Positions 9,037-18,339 of a DNA stretch of 64,000 nucleotides are shown piece by piece; the first letter of the stretch is position 1, and each line of letters opens with the position of its first letter. The stretch comes from Vibrio cyclitrophicus (GTDB lineage Bacteria; Pseudomonadota; Gammaproteobacteria; Enterobacterales; Vibrionaceae). The notes under the pieces were generated by a model. It made no database searches and was not told the origin of the DNA. It was given only the letters and a program-made list of their open reading frames with translations. The DNA lies in NCBI RefSeq assembly GCF_024347435.1, contig NZ_AP025480.1, forward strand, positions 1,984,001-2,048,000. Reading direction: 5' to 3'. A program made the translations under genes and the position numbers.

Positions 9037-9669
9037 ATGATCGTTGATTTGAACCTAATTCCACAAACGTTTGATATGCTTCACGCAGGCCTCACTGCAT
9101 CAAGCGTTTTACTGCTGCTTATTGCCGTTTCTCGTAAATCCAAAGTGGTTGAGAAAGTCGTAGAAAAACCAGTAGAAAAGATCGTTGAAGTTGAAAAACC
9201 AGTAGAAAAAATTGTCGAAGTAGAGAAAGTTGTTGAAGTTGAAAAAGTGATTGAAAGAGTCGTTGAAGTTGAATCAAAACTAGCAACAGCACCGACCGAT
9301 TCAGCAATGCAGCTATTGTCTATCATGCAGCAAGAAGCACGTTTAATTGACTTCCTAAAAGAAGATCTCACTTCGTTCTCTGACGAAGAAGTTGGCGCAG
9401 CTGCACGTGTAATCCACACTGGCGGTCAAAAAGTACTTGCTGATTACGTAACCCTCTCTCACATCCGTACGGAAGATGAAGAAACGCGTATCACGGTAGT
9501 AGAAGGCTTCAACCCACAAGAAATTCGCCTAACAGGCAACGTAACAGGCAACGCACCATTCAATGGCACATTGGTTCACAAAGGTTGGAAAGCCACTGAC
9601 ATGAACCTGCCTAAGCTTGCTGAAAATTACGATGCATCTGTCATTGCACCGGCAGAGGTGGAGCTATAA
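9037..9669 (+). CDS. DUF2760 membrane-anchored protein of Hsp70 cassette
   Basis: About 210 residues from the preferred ATG at 9037; an in-frame ATG at 8998 would add 13 residues. There is one N-terminal membrane segment (LTASSVLLLLIAV), then a highly charged stretch of repeated VEKVVE/KPVEKIVE units (about residues 33-78) that should form an extended or coiled-coil stalk. A C-terminal domain of about 125 residues matches DUF2760 (IDFLKEDLTSFSDEEVGAAA, VIHTGGQKVL). The stop TAA overlaps the ATG of the first Hsp70 gene by one base, indicating translational coupling. I infer that it tethers or recruits the Hsp70 proteins at the inner membrane. Confidence 0.8.
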   Translation: MIVDLNLIPQTFDMLHAGLTASSVLLLLIAVSRKSKVVEKVVEKPVEKIVEVEKPVEKIVEVEKVVEVEKVIERVVEVESKLATAPTDSAMQLLSIMQQEARLIDFLKEDLTSFSDEEVGAAARVIHTGGQKVLADYVTLSHIRTEDEETRITVVEGFNPQEIRLTGNVTGNAPFNGTLVHKGWKATDMNLPKLAENYDASVIAPAEVEL

Positions 9670-11633
9670 TGGAACACCAAAACCATTCTTCATCGCAAGA
9701 GCATTCACAAGAGCCATCTTCTCAAGAGCAACATCAGGCGCCTAAGTTCAGTGTTGGTATCGATTTAGGTACTACACACTGCGTTTTGTCGTTCATCGAC
9801 ACAACAAATGAAGACGCTCGCGTAGAGGTAATGCAAATACCTCAACTGACGGCTCCTGGTACAGTAGAAACTCGCAGCCAACTAGGCTCATTCCTATACC
9901 AACCGCACGAACATGAAATGAATGCGGGCTCTCGCGTTCTACCTTGGTCTTCTGAGCCTAAAGCACTGGTTGGTGCTATTGCTCGTAACCTAGGTTCTAA
10001 AACCCCTATCCGTTTGGTCGCAAGCGCAAAATCTTGGCTATGCCACGGTGGTGTGAACCGTCGTGATGCGTTCCTTCCTGCAGGCAGCCCTGAAGAAGTT
10101 GAAAAAGTATCTCCGCTTAAGACCACTGAATTGTACCTTGAGCACCTTAAAGACGCTTGGAACCACGCTAACCCAGAACACAAACTGGCAGACCAAGATG
10201 TAACGATCACGGTTCCTGCTTCGTTTGATCCTGCGGCTCGTGACCTAACAGCAGAAGCTGCACGTAATGTGGGTTTCACTCACCTAACGCTTCTTGAAGA
10301 GCCACAAGCGGCTCTTTACAGCTGGATTGATAACAGCAACGACACATGGCGTGATGAAGTGAACGTTGGTGACATCGTTCTTGTTGTCGATATCGGTGGT
10401 GGTACAACCGACCTTTCGCTAGTTGAAGTAACACAAGATGACGGCAACCTAAGCCTGAACCGTATCGCAGTAGGTGAACATATCCTACTTGGCGGCGACA
10501 ACATGGACCTAGCACTGGCTTACCGTCTGAAAATGAAACTGGCTCAAGAAGGCAAAGAGTTGGCTCCTTGGCAGGTTCAAGCAATGACTCACGCATGTCG
10601 TGATGCAAAAGAAGCACTGCTTAACGATGCTGAACTGCAATCTGTGCCTATCGTTGTACCTAGCCGTGGCTCTAAACTACTTGGCGCAACACTAAAAACA
10701 GAATTGACTCAGCAAGAAGTACAACAAACATTGGTTGATGGCTTCTTCCCGAAAGTAGCCGTGAATGAGCACCCAGTTCAAAAGACGCGTGGCGCACTGA
10801 CTCAAATGGGTCTGCCTTACGCTCAAGATGCGGGTATCACTCGTCATATAGCTGCATTTCTTTCTAAGCAAGCCAATGCGCTTTCTGGAAATAGCGAAAC
10901 GGCTCAGCAAGATTTCAACCCGTTTGCAAACATGCCCGGTATGCCAGGTGCTGAAGCGCCAGCGGCAGATTTCATCAAACCAACAGCGGTACTGTTCAAT
11001 GGTGGTGTTCTAAAATCTAACCTACTTGCTGATCGTCTTTCAGATACGATCAACGAATGGTTGATCAATGCTGATGCAGAATTTGCTAAACAGCTTTCAG
11101 GTTTGGATCTAGACCTAGCGGTTGCAAGTGGCGCTTCTTACTACGGAGCAGTGCGTCGCGGCCAAGGCGTTCGTATCCGTGGTGGTATCGCTTCTTCTTA
11201 CTACGTAGGAATTGAAAGCGCGATGCCAGCTATCCCAGGTATGGCTCCGCCAATGGAAGCACTGTGTGTTGCGCCATTTGGTATGGAAGAAGGTTCAAGC
11301 GTTCAAGTGCCTAGCCAAGAGTTTGGTTTGGTGATTGGCCAGCCAGTTCACTTCCAATTCTTCGGTTCAACCACTCGTCGTGAAGACGTAGCGGGTACGC
11401 ACCTTGATCATTGGGCACCAGAAGACCTTGATGAACTTCCAGAGATTCAAGTGACACTGCCAGTATCTGAAGGTCGTCGTGAGGGTGAAGTGGTTCCGGT
11501 AACCCTAGCCTCTCGTGTTACTGAACTCGGCACGCTTTACCTAGAAGCAATTGCTGCTGATAACGGTCAGAAATGGCACGTTGAGTTTGATGTTCGTGAA
11601 GACGCGAATAACGACTCAAACGACCAAGCATAA
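9669..11633 (+). CDS. Non-canonical Hsp70-family protein (first of pair)
   Basis: A 654-residue actin-fold ATPase. Phosphate 1 is VGIDLGTTHCVLSF (about residues 29-42) and phosphate 2 is VDIGGGTTDLS; the connecting EEPQAALYSW segment and the adenosine-motif equivalent VLFNGGVLKS are present. A beta domain of roughly 110 residues follows (VTELGTLYLEA), but no DnaK-like alpha lid or EEVD-type tail. It begins with a poorly conserved Gln/Ser/His-rich leader. It is coupled to the upstream DUF2760 gene and followed by a hairpin and a second, longer Hsp70. No DnaJ or GrpE is encoded nearby. Substrates are unknown. Confidence 0.85.
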   Translation: MEHQNHSSSQEHSQEPSSQEQHQAPKFSVGIDLGTTHCVLSFIDTTNEDARVEVMQIPQLTAPGTVETRSQLGSFLYQPHEHEMNAGSRVLPWSSEPKALVGAIARNLGSKTPIRLVASAKSWLCHGGVNRRDAFLPAGSPEEVEKVSPLKTTELYLEHLKDAWNHANPEHKLADQDVTITVPASFDPAARDLTAEAARNVGFTHLTLLEEPQAALYSWIDNSNDTWRDEVNVGDIVLVVDIGGGTTDLSLVEVTQDDGNLSLNRIAVGEHILLGGDNMDLALAYRLKMKLAQEGKELAPWQVQAMTHACRDAKEALLNDAELQSVPIVVPSRGSKLLGATLKTELTQQEVQQTLVDGFFPKVAVNEHPVQKTRGALTQMGLPYAQDAGITRHIAAFLSKQANALSGNSETAQQDFNPFANMPGMPGAEAPAADFIKPTAVLFNGGVLKSNLLADRLSDTINEWLINADAEFAKQLSGLDLDLAVASGASYYGAVRRGQGVRIRGGIASSYYVGIESAMPAIPGMAPPMEALCVAPFGMEEGSSVQVPSQEFGLVIGQPVHFQFFGSTTRREDVAGTHLDHWAPEDLDELPEIQVTLPVSEGRREGEVVPVTLASRVTELGTLYLEAIAADNGQKWHVEFDVREDANNDSNDQA

Positions 11634-11639
11634 CGAATC

Positions 11640-11663
11640 AACGGCACCTTAACGGGTGCCGTT
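11640..11663 (+). terminator. Hairpin between the two Hsp70 genes, probable partial terminator
   Basis: A 9-bp stem (AACGGCACC with its complement) and 6-base loop are followed by TACTTTAT, which is only a weak U-tract. It may attenuate transcription between the first and second Hsp70 genes, which are 269 bases apart. Confidence 0.55.
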
Positions 11664-11902
11664 ACTTTATCAATGCGATTCCCTACCGCAAGTACGAACA
11701 AACTAGGGAATCTGTTTTAACCCCTGTGTTTTTTAACCGCTCTGTTTTAACTTATAGGTTCTAATTTTTCGGTCTTAAACACAGTGTGATGATATTCCCG
11801 ACTCAGTCGTACCTTCTTCTCGGGAATGACGTTTACGAATAGCAACAATAAGACCAAAACTATCAATAAACTGGTCATCACTTTGGCAGAATAAGGTTTT
11901 GT

Positions 11903-14755
11903 ATGGCATCTCCTCGTTTTTTAGTCGGCATTGACTTAGGCACAACCAATACCGTTGTTGCTTACTGTGAAATCAACGACGACCTACAACACGCTCCCGT
12001 TTCTCTTTTCGATATTGACCAACTCATCGGCCCTGGTGAAGTGGTTCGAAAACCCCTACTTCCATCATTTCGTTACCACCCAGCACAAGGTCAGATCTCC
12101 CCTTCCGACCTCACCATGCCTTGGGCACCGAACTTAGTTGAAGGCGATATTAAAAACGTTATCGTCGGTGAATGGGCACGTGAATTGGGTGCTAAAGTCG
12201 AAGGCCGTCAAGTATCCAGTGCTAAAAGCTGGCTGTCACACCAAGCCGTCGATCGTAGTTCAGATATCCTTCCTTGGGCTGGCGCAGCTGATGTCGATAA
12301 AGTATCGCCGGTTGTCGCGAGTGCGAGCTACCTGAATCACATCCGCCAAGCGTGGAACTACCGTAATCCAAGCAACAAACTTGAAGACCAAGATGTTGTT
12401 GTAACGGTTCCTGCATCATTCGATGAGACAGCACGTAAGCTGACACTTGAAGCCGCAGAACTTGCTGGCTTAGGTAAGATTTTATTACTCGAAGAGCCTC
12501 AAGCTGTTTGTTATGACTGGTATGCTCGCCACCAACAAACGGCTGCGGAAGAGCTTCAACAGATCCCGTTGATCTTAGTGTGTGATGTCGGCGGTGGTAC
12601 TACCGACTTAAGCTTAATTGAAGCCAAATTCGATGCGAACAGCGATTCGGACAAGCAAGGGAATGGCGAGCTAGCACTTGATCGTATCGGCGTTGGCGAA
12701 CACTTGATGCTCGGTGGTGATAATCTAGATTTAGCGCTTGCTCACCTAGCCGAGCAACGCTTCAATCAAAACAAAAAGCTGAATGCTTCTAGCCTAACCA
12801 AACTAATTCAACAAACTCGCGCCGCAAAAGAGAGCCTACTTTCTGCCAATGCCCCAGAAGACGTGAAGATCACCATGCTAGGCAGTGGTTCAAAACTGCT
12901 TGGCGGTACTAAGAGTATTGGCCTAACCAAACAAGAAGTTCATCAAATCGCATTGGAAGGTTTCTTCCCGCTTTCTGAGTTTACTGAAACACCCGACAAA
13001 CGCCGCAGTGCTGTGGTTGAGTTTGGTCTGCCTTACGTGGCTGACCCTGCGGTGAGTAAGCACGTTGCAGAATTCCTAACGACACACCAACAAGTGTCTA
13101 AAGCCGCATTGGAAAACTCAGGCTCTGTTGAGTTCGATGACACCAAACCTGCAATTCCTGTAGGTGTACTACTCAATGGTGGTGTGTTCAACAGTGAACT
13201 TGTGACTGAGCGTATTACTCAGCTACTAGGCAATTGGAACGGTTCTCCAATCACAGTGCTTGATAACCCTCACCCTGATTGGTCTGTTGCCCTTGGCGCG
13301 GTCGCCTTTGGTAAAGCCCGCCGTGGTGCACAACTGAAAATCGGTGGCGGTGCTGCGCGTTCTTACTTCTTGCATCTACAAGAGAAGAACAAGATGGGTA
13401 AAGCACTTTGTTTGCTTGCCAAAGGTACTGAGGAAGGCCAAGAGATACGCTTAAACAGTCGTCGTTTTTCGTTGACGTTAGGTGAGCCAGTACGATTTAA
13501 TCTACTGACTTCAACACACGACCAAATAGCTCACGACACTGCTATTCAAAATGGTGTGATGGTCAATGTGGATGCCGACTTGTTCTCGCCTCTCCCACCG
13601 TATATTTCTACGTTGGAAGGCTCAGGTACTGCAGAACTTCAAGCCAACCAAAAAGAGCGTGTTGAAGTACTGCTCGCTTGTCAGTTAACCGAAGTCGGCA
13701 CACTAAAAATGGAGTGTGTGAGTACAGAAGATGACTCTAAGCGTTGGTTGCTCGAGTTTGAAGTAAGAAACAAGCAAGGCGATGAATCCGATAACTCTAA
13801 ACTTCATCCAAGACTGGACGAATGTAAGGAGCTAATTTCTCGCCTATACAGCGGTAACAAGAAGAGTGCTGAATCTAAAGAGATCAAAACACTTGCTAAA
13901 GATCTTGAAAAGCGACTCGGTAAGCGCGAAGAGTGGGACTTTACTACTCTCCGTCACCTGTTTGATTCGTTCTCTTTAGGTCGTAAACGCCGTCGTCGCT
14001 CTGAAGCGCATGAGAAAAACTGGCTTCGTCTGGCGGGTTACTCTATGCGACCTGGCTTTGGTGACCCAACTGACTCATGGCGTATTGAACAAATTTGGGG
14101 ACTTTACCAACAAAACATCCAATTCCAGAACCATCAAGGTTGGACAGATTGGTGGGTATTCTGGCGTCGTGTTGCCGGAGGCCTGAATCAAGAACAGCAA
14201 GAAACTATCTTGGCTGATATCGCGAAGTACCTTCACCCAGGCGCAATGAAGAACCCTAAAACAGCTAAAGATGCGCAAGACAATGGTTATGAAGCCATGG
14301 TTCGTTTAGCGGCATCACTTGAGCAACTGGAAGTGGAAGACAAAGTGCTGCTGGCAAGCTGGTTCTTGAGCAAAGCGATTAACCATAACCAATTTGAACA
14401 AGCTCACTGGTGGGCGCTAGGTCGATTAGCATCAAGAACGCCTTTGTATGGCAGCCAACATAGTGTGATTCCAAGAGAACAAGCTGAACAGTGGCTACCG
14501 AAACTGCTTGAGCAGAACTGGCACAAAGAACAAATGATAGCCTTCGCTGCTGTGATGATTTGTCGTAAAACCGGTGACCGTCAGTTTGATATCTCTGATG
14601 ACTATCGCAATCAAGTGATTGAGAAGCTTAAACAAAGCAAGGTCCCTGATTCATGGTTAACACTGGTGAATGAAGTGACAGAACTTTCTGAAAGTGAGTC
14701 TAAGCGCGTATTTGGCGATGCATTACCAAGCGGATTAAGCCTGATCAATAGCTAG
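11903..14755 (+). CDS. Hsp70-family protein with C-terminal DUF3731 domain (second of pair)
   Basis: A 950-residue protein whose first 630 residues parallel the previous gene: VGIDLGTTNTVVAY at the N-terminus, VCDVGGGTTDLS, EEPQAVCYDW and VLLNGGVFNS, then a beta domain (LTEVGTLKMECV). The last 300 residues or so are helical and Trp-rich (SLGRKRRRRSEAHEKNWLRL, WWVFWRRVAGGLNQEQQ), matching DUF3731. The two Hsp70s are clearly paralogous and conserved side by side with DUF2760 in other gammaproteobacteria, from memory. There may be an independent promoter in the 269-base gap. The C-terminal module may replace the alpha lid; this is inference. Confidence 0.85.
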   Translation: MASPRFLVGIDLGTTNTVVAYCEINDDLQHAPVSLFDIDQLIGPGEVVRKPLLPSFRYHPAQGQISPSDLTMPWAPNLVEGDIKNVIVGEWARELGAKVEGRQVSSAKSWLSHQAVDRSSDILPWAGAADVDKVSPVVASASYLNHIRQAWNYRNPSNKLEDQDVVVTVPASFDETARKLTLEAAELAGLGKILLLEEPQAVCYDWYARHQQTAAEELQQIPLILVCDVGGGTTDLSLIEAKFDANSDSDKQGNGELALDRIGVGEHLMLGGDNLDLALAHLAEQRFNQNKKLNASSLTKLIQQTRAAKESLLSANAPEDVKITMLGSGSKLLGGTKSIGLTKQEVHQIALEGFFPLSEFTETPDKRRSAVVEFGLPYVADPAVSKHVAEFLTTHQQVSKAALENSGSVEFDDTKPAIPVGVLLNGGVFNSELVTERITQLLGNWNGSPITVLDNPHPDWSVALGAVAFGKARRGAQLKIGGGAARSYFLHLQEKNKMGKALCLLAKGTEEGQEIRLNSRRFSLTLGEPVRFNLLTSTHDQIAHDTAIQNGVMVNVDADLFSPLPPYISTLEGSGTAELQANQKERVEVLLACQLTEVGTLKMECVSTEDDSKRWLLEFEVRNKQGDESDNSKLHPRLDECKELISRLYSGNKKSAESKEIKTLAKDLEKRLGKREEWDFTTLRHLFDSFSLGRKRRRRSEAHEKNWLRLAGYSMRPGFGDPTDSWRIEQIWGLYQQNIQFQNHQGWTDWWVFWRRVAGGLNQEQQETILADIAKYLHPGAMKNPKTAKDAQDNGYEAMVRLAASLEQLEVEDKVLLASWFLSKAINHNQFEQAHWWALGRLASRTPLYGSQHSVIPREQAEQWLPKLLEQNWHKEQMIAFAAVMICRKTGDRQFDISDDYRNQVIEKLKQSKVPDSWLTLVNEVTELSESESKRVFGDALPSGLSLINS

Positions 14756-14808
14756 TTTTAAAAGCTGTTAGTTTTATAGCGATTAGCTTTAGCCACAAGT
14801 TAGAAAAG

Positions 14809-14844
14809 AAAAAGCCACTTTCGATTCGTTGAAAGTGGCTTTTT
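14809..14844 (+). terminator. Intrinsic terminator of the Hsp70 cassette
   Basis: A 12-bp stem (AAAGCCACTTTC with its complement), 8-base loop and a T-run, 54 bases after the second Hsp70 stop. Confidence 0.9.
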
Positions 14845-14962
14845 TATAGGTGGCTAAAGGCCTGTTTGCAAGTGTCTGGTTGGCTAGTGTTTCGCTGGCC
14901 AATATCTAATTGATTAGAGGCTCGCTGTTTAAAGGCCTTAGCCGTGTTGCAGTTCATCATTG

Positions 14963-15178
14963 TTAATGTTTCGTTCCTGTTGGGTTAATCGGAAAATCCG
15001 TGTTTTCATAAATATCTGATAGTTTTTTCGGTTTCTTATCCTTGGTTCCTTTAGTTGATTGGTTATGAGTTTCGCTTAAAAGCCATTGCTCATGCATTTT
15101 TGCCGAATCCAAAAATTCTGGATCCTCCATTGCTTCCTTGCGAAGTTTATTTACACGTTCGAGAGTATCCCAAATCAT
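14963..15178 (-). CDS. Small hypothetical protein
   Basis: A 71-residue hydrophilic protein with many Lys, Glu and Asp and no membrane segment or recognised domain. The start is well supported: GGAGGTG lies 7 bases before the ATG. It is bounded by the Hsp70 terminator downstream and a strong terminator upstream at 15362, so it is probably monocistronic. Function is unknown. Confidence 0.65.
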   Translation of the reverse strand: MIWDTLERVNKLRKEAMEDPEFLDSAKMHEQWLLSETHNQSTKGTKDKKPKKLSDIYENTDFPINPTGTKH

Positions 15179-15361
15179 AATACTTCACCTCCACTAAGGC
15201 AGTAATATAAATATAGCCAAACCTCTTAAAACTTCAAGTGAGCCAATGGGATAGCGGTCTCAATTTCGTAAATCACCCGATCGACACAAACAGAAATACA
15301 CATCAAAAGCAGGGCTCAAATAGTCGTAAACCCTCAACGATCATTAAAGATCATCGCGCAC

Positions 15362-15391
15362 AAAAAAAGCGAGCTAAGTGCTCGCTTTTTA
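15362..15391 (-). terminator. Intrinsic terminator downstream of the DUF2947 gene
   Basis: An 11-bp stem (AAAAAGCGAGC with its complement), 5-base loop and a run of seven Ts on the minus strand. Confidence 0.85.
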
Positions 15392-15404
15392 TCTATAGCC
15401 CATA

Positions 15405-15430
15405 CAACGTGGCTTAATTAAGCCACGTTG
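15405..15430. repeat. Perfect 26-bp palindrome
   Basis: A perfect inverted repeat with 13-base arms (CAACGTGGCTTAA) and no loop begins 4 bases beyond the stop codon of the DUF2947 gene. It has no U-tract of its own and lies directly before a regular terminator, so it may be an RNA 3'-end stabiliser or a dyad protein site. Confidence 0.75.
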
Positions 15431-15433
15431 AGT

Positions 15434-15907
15434 TTAAGCGCGGTTACCGATTTTCACCGTGCCGTTTGTTGCAAACCAAAGCGCTTCCGAACGACGACGA
15501 CCTAGCAAAATTGGTCCATCATCGTAGAACAAAAAGTTCTTCCAATGTTTCTTAAATACTGACCATTTAGTTTCAAGGACGTTGTATTTTTCGTAACAAA
15601 AATAAACAGTTACGTCATCTTGCCAATCAATGAAGTTTAAGATTTCTTCAGGCATTTCTGGTTCGTCGGCTTCCCAATTCGCCATCCAGCTGATCTCTTC
15701 GTTCCAGTTCGACGATTTGCTTGGCCAGTCTTGTGAACTCAGTCTTTCTGCATCTGGGCTTTGAGGGCTTACGTTCTCTTTCCAGAACTGAGACGCTCTT
15801 GCCTGAGTCATTGGCTTGATCTTTTCCAAGTCTTCCGCTGGCAGCGGCATTGACTGATGAGTGAAAATCCATTTTCTTTGGTATTCGTCCAAAGTTGTAT
15901 ATGACAT
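15434..15907 (-). CDS. DUF2947-family protein
   Basis: A 157-residue soluble protein, Trp-rich (KWIFTHQSMPLPAEDL, SQFWKENV, DWQDDVTVYF). Its opening and length fit the DUF2947 family, which I know mainly from vibrios and relatives. ATG at 15907 is preferred because GAGGA lies 7 bases upstream; a TTG precedes it directly. The gene is monocistronic with its own terminator. No function is known. Confidence 0.7.
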   Translation of the reverse strand: MSYTTLDEYQRKWIFTHQSMPLPAEDLEKIKPMTQARASQFWKENVSPQSPDAERLSSQDWPSKSSNWNEEISWMANWEADEPEMPEEILNFIDWQDDVTVYFCYEKYNVLETKWSVFKKHWKNFLFYDDGPILLGRRRSEALWFATNGTVKIGNRA

Positions 15908-16074
15908 CAAAATTCCTCAAATATCTTCTAAGGCAAGTGGATAACCATGCCTATATGTACTTTTTGATGCAGCGGCGACTTCATGGTCGCTTAAATGATT
16001 GCTGCCTCTAAAATTCTTTTATGTATGCGACGCTATTAGCGTTAAAAATCACTAGGTCTAAGTATTATTGGCGT

Positions 16075-16662
16075 TTAAAGAACGCGCTTATCTTCCCAGT
16101 TTGGGTTAACTAATGCCGTTAGTATATGATCTTCCCATTTACCGTTAATCTGTAGGTAATCTTTGGCAAAACCTTCGCGAACAAAACCAAGATGCTCCAA
16201 TACACTCGCACTGCGTTCATTGTGAGGCATATAGCCCGCCATTAAGCGGTGCATGTTCTGCACATCAAACATGTAGTCTTTTGCCATGCTCAAGCCTCTC
16301 CGCATGTAACCGTGGCCTTGTGCACTTTCAGCCAATGAGTAGCCCACATTACAAGCGTAGAACGGGAACCGTGACAAGTTGCTGAAAGATATTGTCCCTA
16401 GCATCTCGTTTGAGTCTGCATTGATCAATAAACAGTAGTAGCCAAGCCCCATTTTATGAAGCTCATTTAACTTGATCAGTCGCTGAGCCCAACCTTCTCT
16501 TTCGAAGAACGCATCTTCGCGAATCGGTTCCCATGGCTTGAGGTGCTTTCTATTAATCTGAAAGTACTCACTGATCATACTCGCGTCGTCAACTTGCGCT
16601 GTACGTAGAATAAGGTTTCCATCGTGCTTATAAACGCGGGCTGGTGTACTTAAATCTTCCAT
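16075..16662 (-). CDS. rimJ: Ribosomal protein S5 N-terminal alanine acetyltransferase
   Basis: A 195-residue GNAT-fold enzyme that transfers acetyl from acetyl-CoA to the N-terminal alanine of protein S5. It resembles Escherichia coli RimJ along the whole length: HLKPWEPIREDAFF early, then the acetyl-CoA segment ESAQGHGYMRRGLSMA (about 111-126), and MPHNERSASVLEHLGFVREG plus DYLQINGKWEDHILTAL near the end. It lies 65 bases downstream of tyrR on the same strand and may be read from the tyrR promoter. Confidence 0.9.
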   Translation of the reverse strand: MEDLSTPARVYKHDGNLILRTAQVDDASMISEYFQINRKHLKPWEPIREDAFFEREGWAQRLIKLNELHKMGLGYYCLLINADSNEMLGTISFSNLSRFPFYACNVGYSLAESAQGHGYMRRGLSMAKDYMFDVQNMHRLMAGYMPHNERSASVLEHLGFVREGFAKDYLQINGKWEDHILTALVNPNWEDKRVL

Positions 16663-16727
16663 TCGTTTTTCTTAATCCGTCAACTTGTCTTGTTTTTTTG
16701 CTCAGTACGATGGCTAAGCAGGTTCAA

Positions 16728-18272
16728 TCAGTTTTTTCTGATCCCATAGTCACGAAGCTTGTTCGCAATTGAGGTATGAGAGACGTTCAAACGTTTTGCT
16801 AACTTACGGCTCGATGGGAAAGACTGATAGAGCTTTTCAAGGATCTGAGATTCATAATCTTTCATGATCTCGTCCAGAGAACCATCCAAGCTCAGATTCG
16901 CCATTCCAGCGGTCATGGTTTCAAGTTGAGGCAGATGGAATTGCTCAACCGTTAACGTGTCAGAATCTAATTCAGTGAGTGCACGCAAAACCATGTTGTC
17001 CAATTGACGAATGTTGCCCGGCCATTGATAGTTGCCCAATTGGTCGATCAATTCTGGAGTTAACTTTGGCTTTAGCATACCTAACTGCTGTGCGTACTTA
17101 GCAACAAACAACTCCAATAACGGTGCTACGTCGTTAGAGCGCTCACGTAAGGCTGGAATTGATAGCGTCAGTACATTCAAGCGGTAGAACAGGTCTTCAC
17201 GAAACGAGCCTGAGTCAGCTAATTCAGAAAGACGGTGGCGCGTTGATGCAATGATACGAACATCAGCGTGCATCTCTTCTTCTTCACCAACACGACGGAA
17301 TGAACCATCCTGTAGGAAGCGTAAAAGTTTGATTTGTAGATGCGGGCTCATTTCGCCAATTTCATCTAAAAATACAGTACCGCCATTTGCTTGTTCGAAA
17401 ATGCCTTTATGTCCTTGTTCATGGTTGAATGAACCCGGAGCATGACCAAACAGTTCCGTTTCTGCCACGTCATCAGGCATTGATGCACAGCTTAAAATCA
17501 AGAATGGGAAAGACGATCGGTTTGAACGGTTATGACATGCTTTTGCAAGCATCTCTTTACCTGTCCCCGTATCACCTTCAATCAGAAGAGGTTGATCCAA
17601 CATCGCCAACTTCTTAGCTTGACTGATCAAGGCTTTGTGACGATTAGAGACACCGACAAAATGTTCAAAGCCCAGGTTGTTCTGTTCTGGGATCGCATCT
17701 GTCGAGTTCATCTCTTGGTTGCAAGAACGAATCGTCATTACGGCGCTAGCCAGTACCGCTTCGTTCACGTCACCCCCAAGATAAATAGGCAGTATCTCGA
17801 TAGAAAAATCCAAACCGTCTAGTACTACGACTTCACGATGACGTGTTACATCACCGTCGATCCAACGAGCAAAATTGAAGCTAGGAACAAACGTTGATAA
17901 CGGCTCGCCAATAACTTCACTTTCTTGCTTACCAAAAAGGTTGAGTGCTGCGTGGTTTGCCATGTCGACTGAACCTTTAAGGTCAATCGCAATCACTGGA
18001 TCTGGAAGGTTTGCAAGCAGTGCAATCAGCTCGGTATTATGCCTTTCACTCGGCATAAATTGGATTTTTCGTACATCCTTCACACCTGAAATTCGGCGAA
18101 TTTCAGCCATAAGTTCACTAAAAGCATCAAAATTAATATCAGGGCAATTTAGGTAAATAATGCCTTTTACATCAATTTCGATTCCTCTTAAATCAATGCT
18201 TTTTGAGGCCAAGATATCGAGCAACTCACGCGTTAAGCCGAGTCTGTCTTCACACAATACTTCAAGACGCAC
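16728..18272 (-). CDS. tyrR: Aromatic amino acid regulator TyrR
   Basis: A 514-residue regulator that controls aromatic amino acid synthesis and transport with Tyr, Phe or Trp as cofactors. It has an ACT domain (about 1-72, MRLEVLCEDRLGLTREL), a PAS domain (about 80-185), an AAA+ core (about 205-430; Walker A GDTGTGKE near 232, Walker B LDEIGEM) and a Fis-type HTH near 485-512 (KLAKRLNVSHTSIANKLRDY). Where true sigma-54 activators carry GAFTGA this protein has GSFNHE, as expected for a sigma-70-dependent TyrR. It starts at GTG 18272 with TAGGA 7 bases upstream. A TyrR box lies 76-91 bases upstream of the start codon. Confidence 0.97.
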   Translation of the reverse strand: MRLEVLCEDRLGLTRELLDILASKSIDLRGIEIDVKGIIYLNCPDINFDAFSELMAEIRRISGVKDVRKIQFMPSERHNTELIALLANLPDPVIAIDLKGSVDMANHAALNLFGKQESEVIGEPLSTFVPSFNFARWIDGDVTRHREVVVLDGLDFSIEILPIYLGGDVNEAVLASAVMTIRSCNQEMNSTDAIPEQNNLGFEHFVGVSNRHKALISQAKKLAMLDQPLLIEGDTGTGKEMLAKACHNRSNRSSFPFLILSCASMPDDVAETELFGHAPGSFNHEQGHKGIFEQANGGTVFLDEIGEMSPHLQIKLLRFLQDGSFRRVGEEEEMHADVRIIASTRHRLSELADSGSFREDLFYRLNVLTLSIPALRERSNDVAPLLELFVAKYAQQLGMLKPKLTPELIDQLGNYQWPGNIRQLDNMVLRALTELDSDTLTVEQFHLPQLETMTAGMANLSLDGSLDEIMKDYESQILEKLYQSFPSSRKLAKRLNVSHTSIANKLRDYGIRKN

Positions 18273-18339
18273 AAATAGTCCTATTATAGGTGTCAGGATA
18301 AGTTGACAGTAGTGTGGATTAAGGTCTGAGTTCAGTCAA

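Noticed and set aside
9081..9419. Minus-strand frame opposite the DUF2760 gene
   Set aside because: Its Ser/Thr/Phe repeats simply mirror the VEK repeats on the coding strand.
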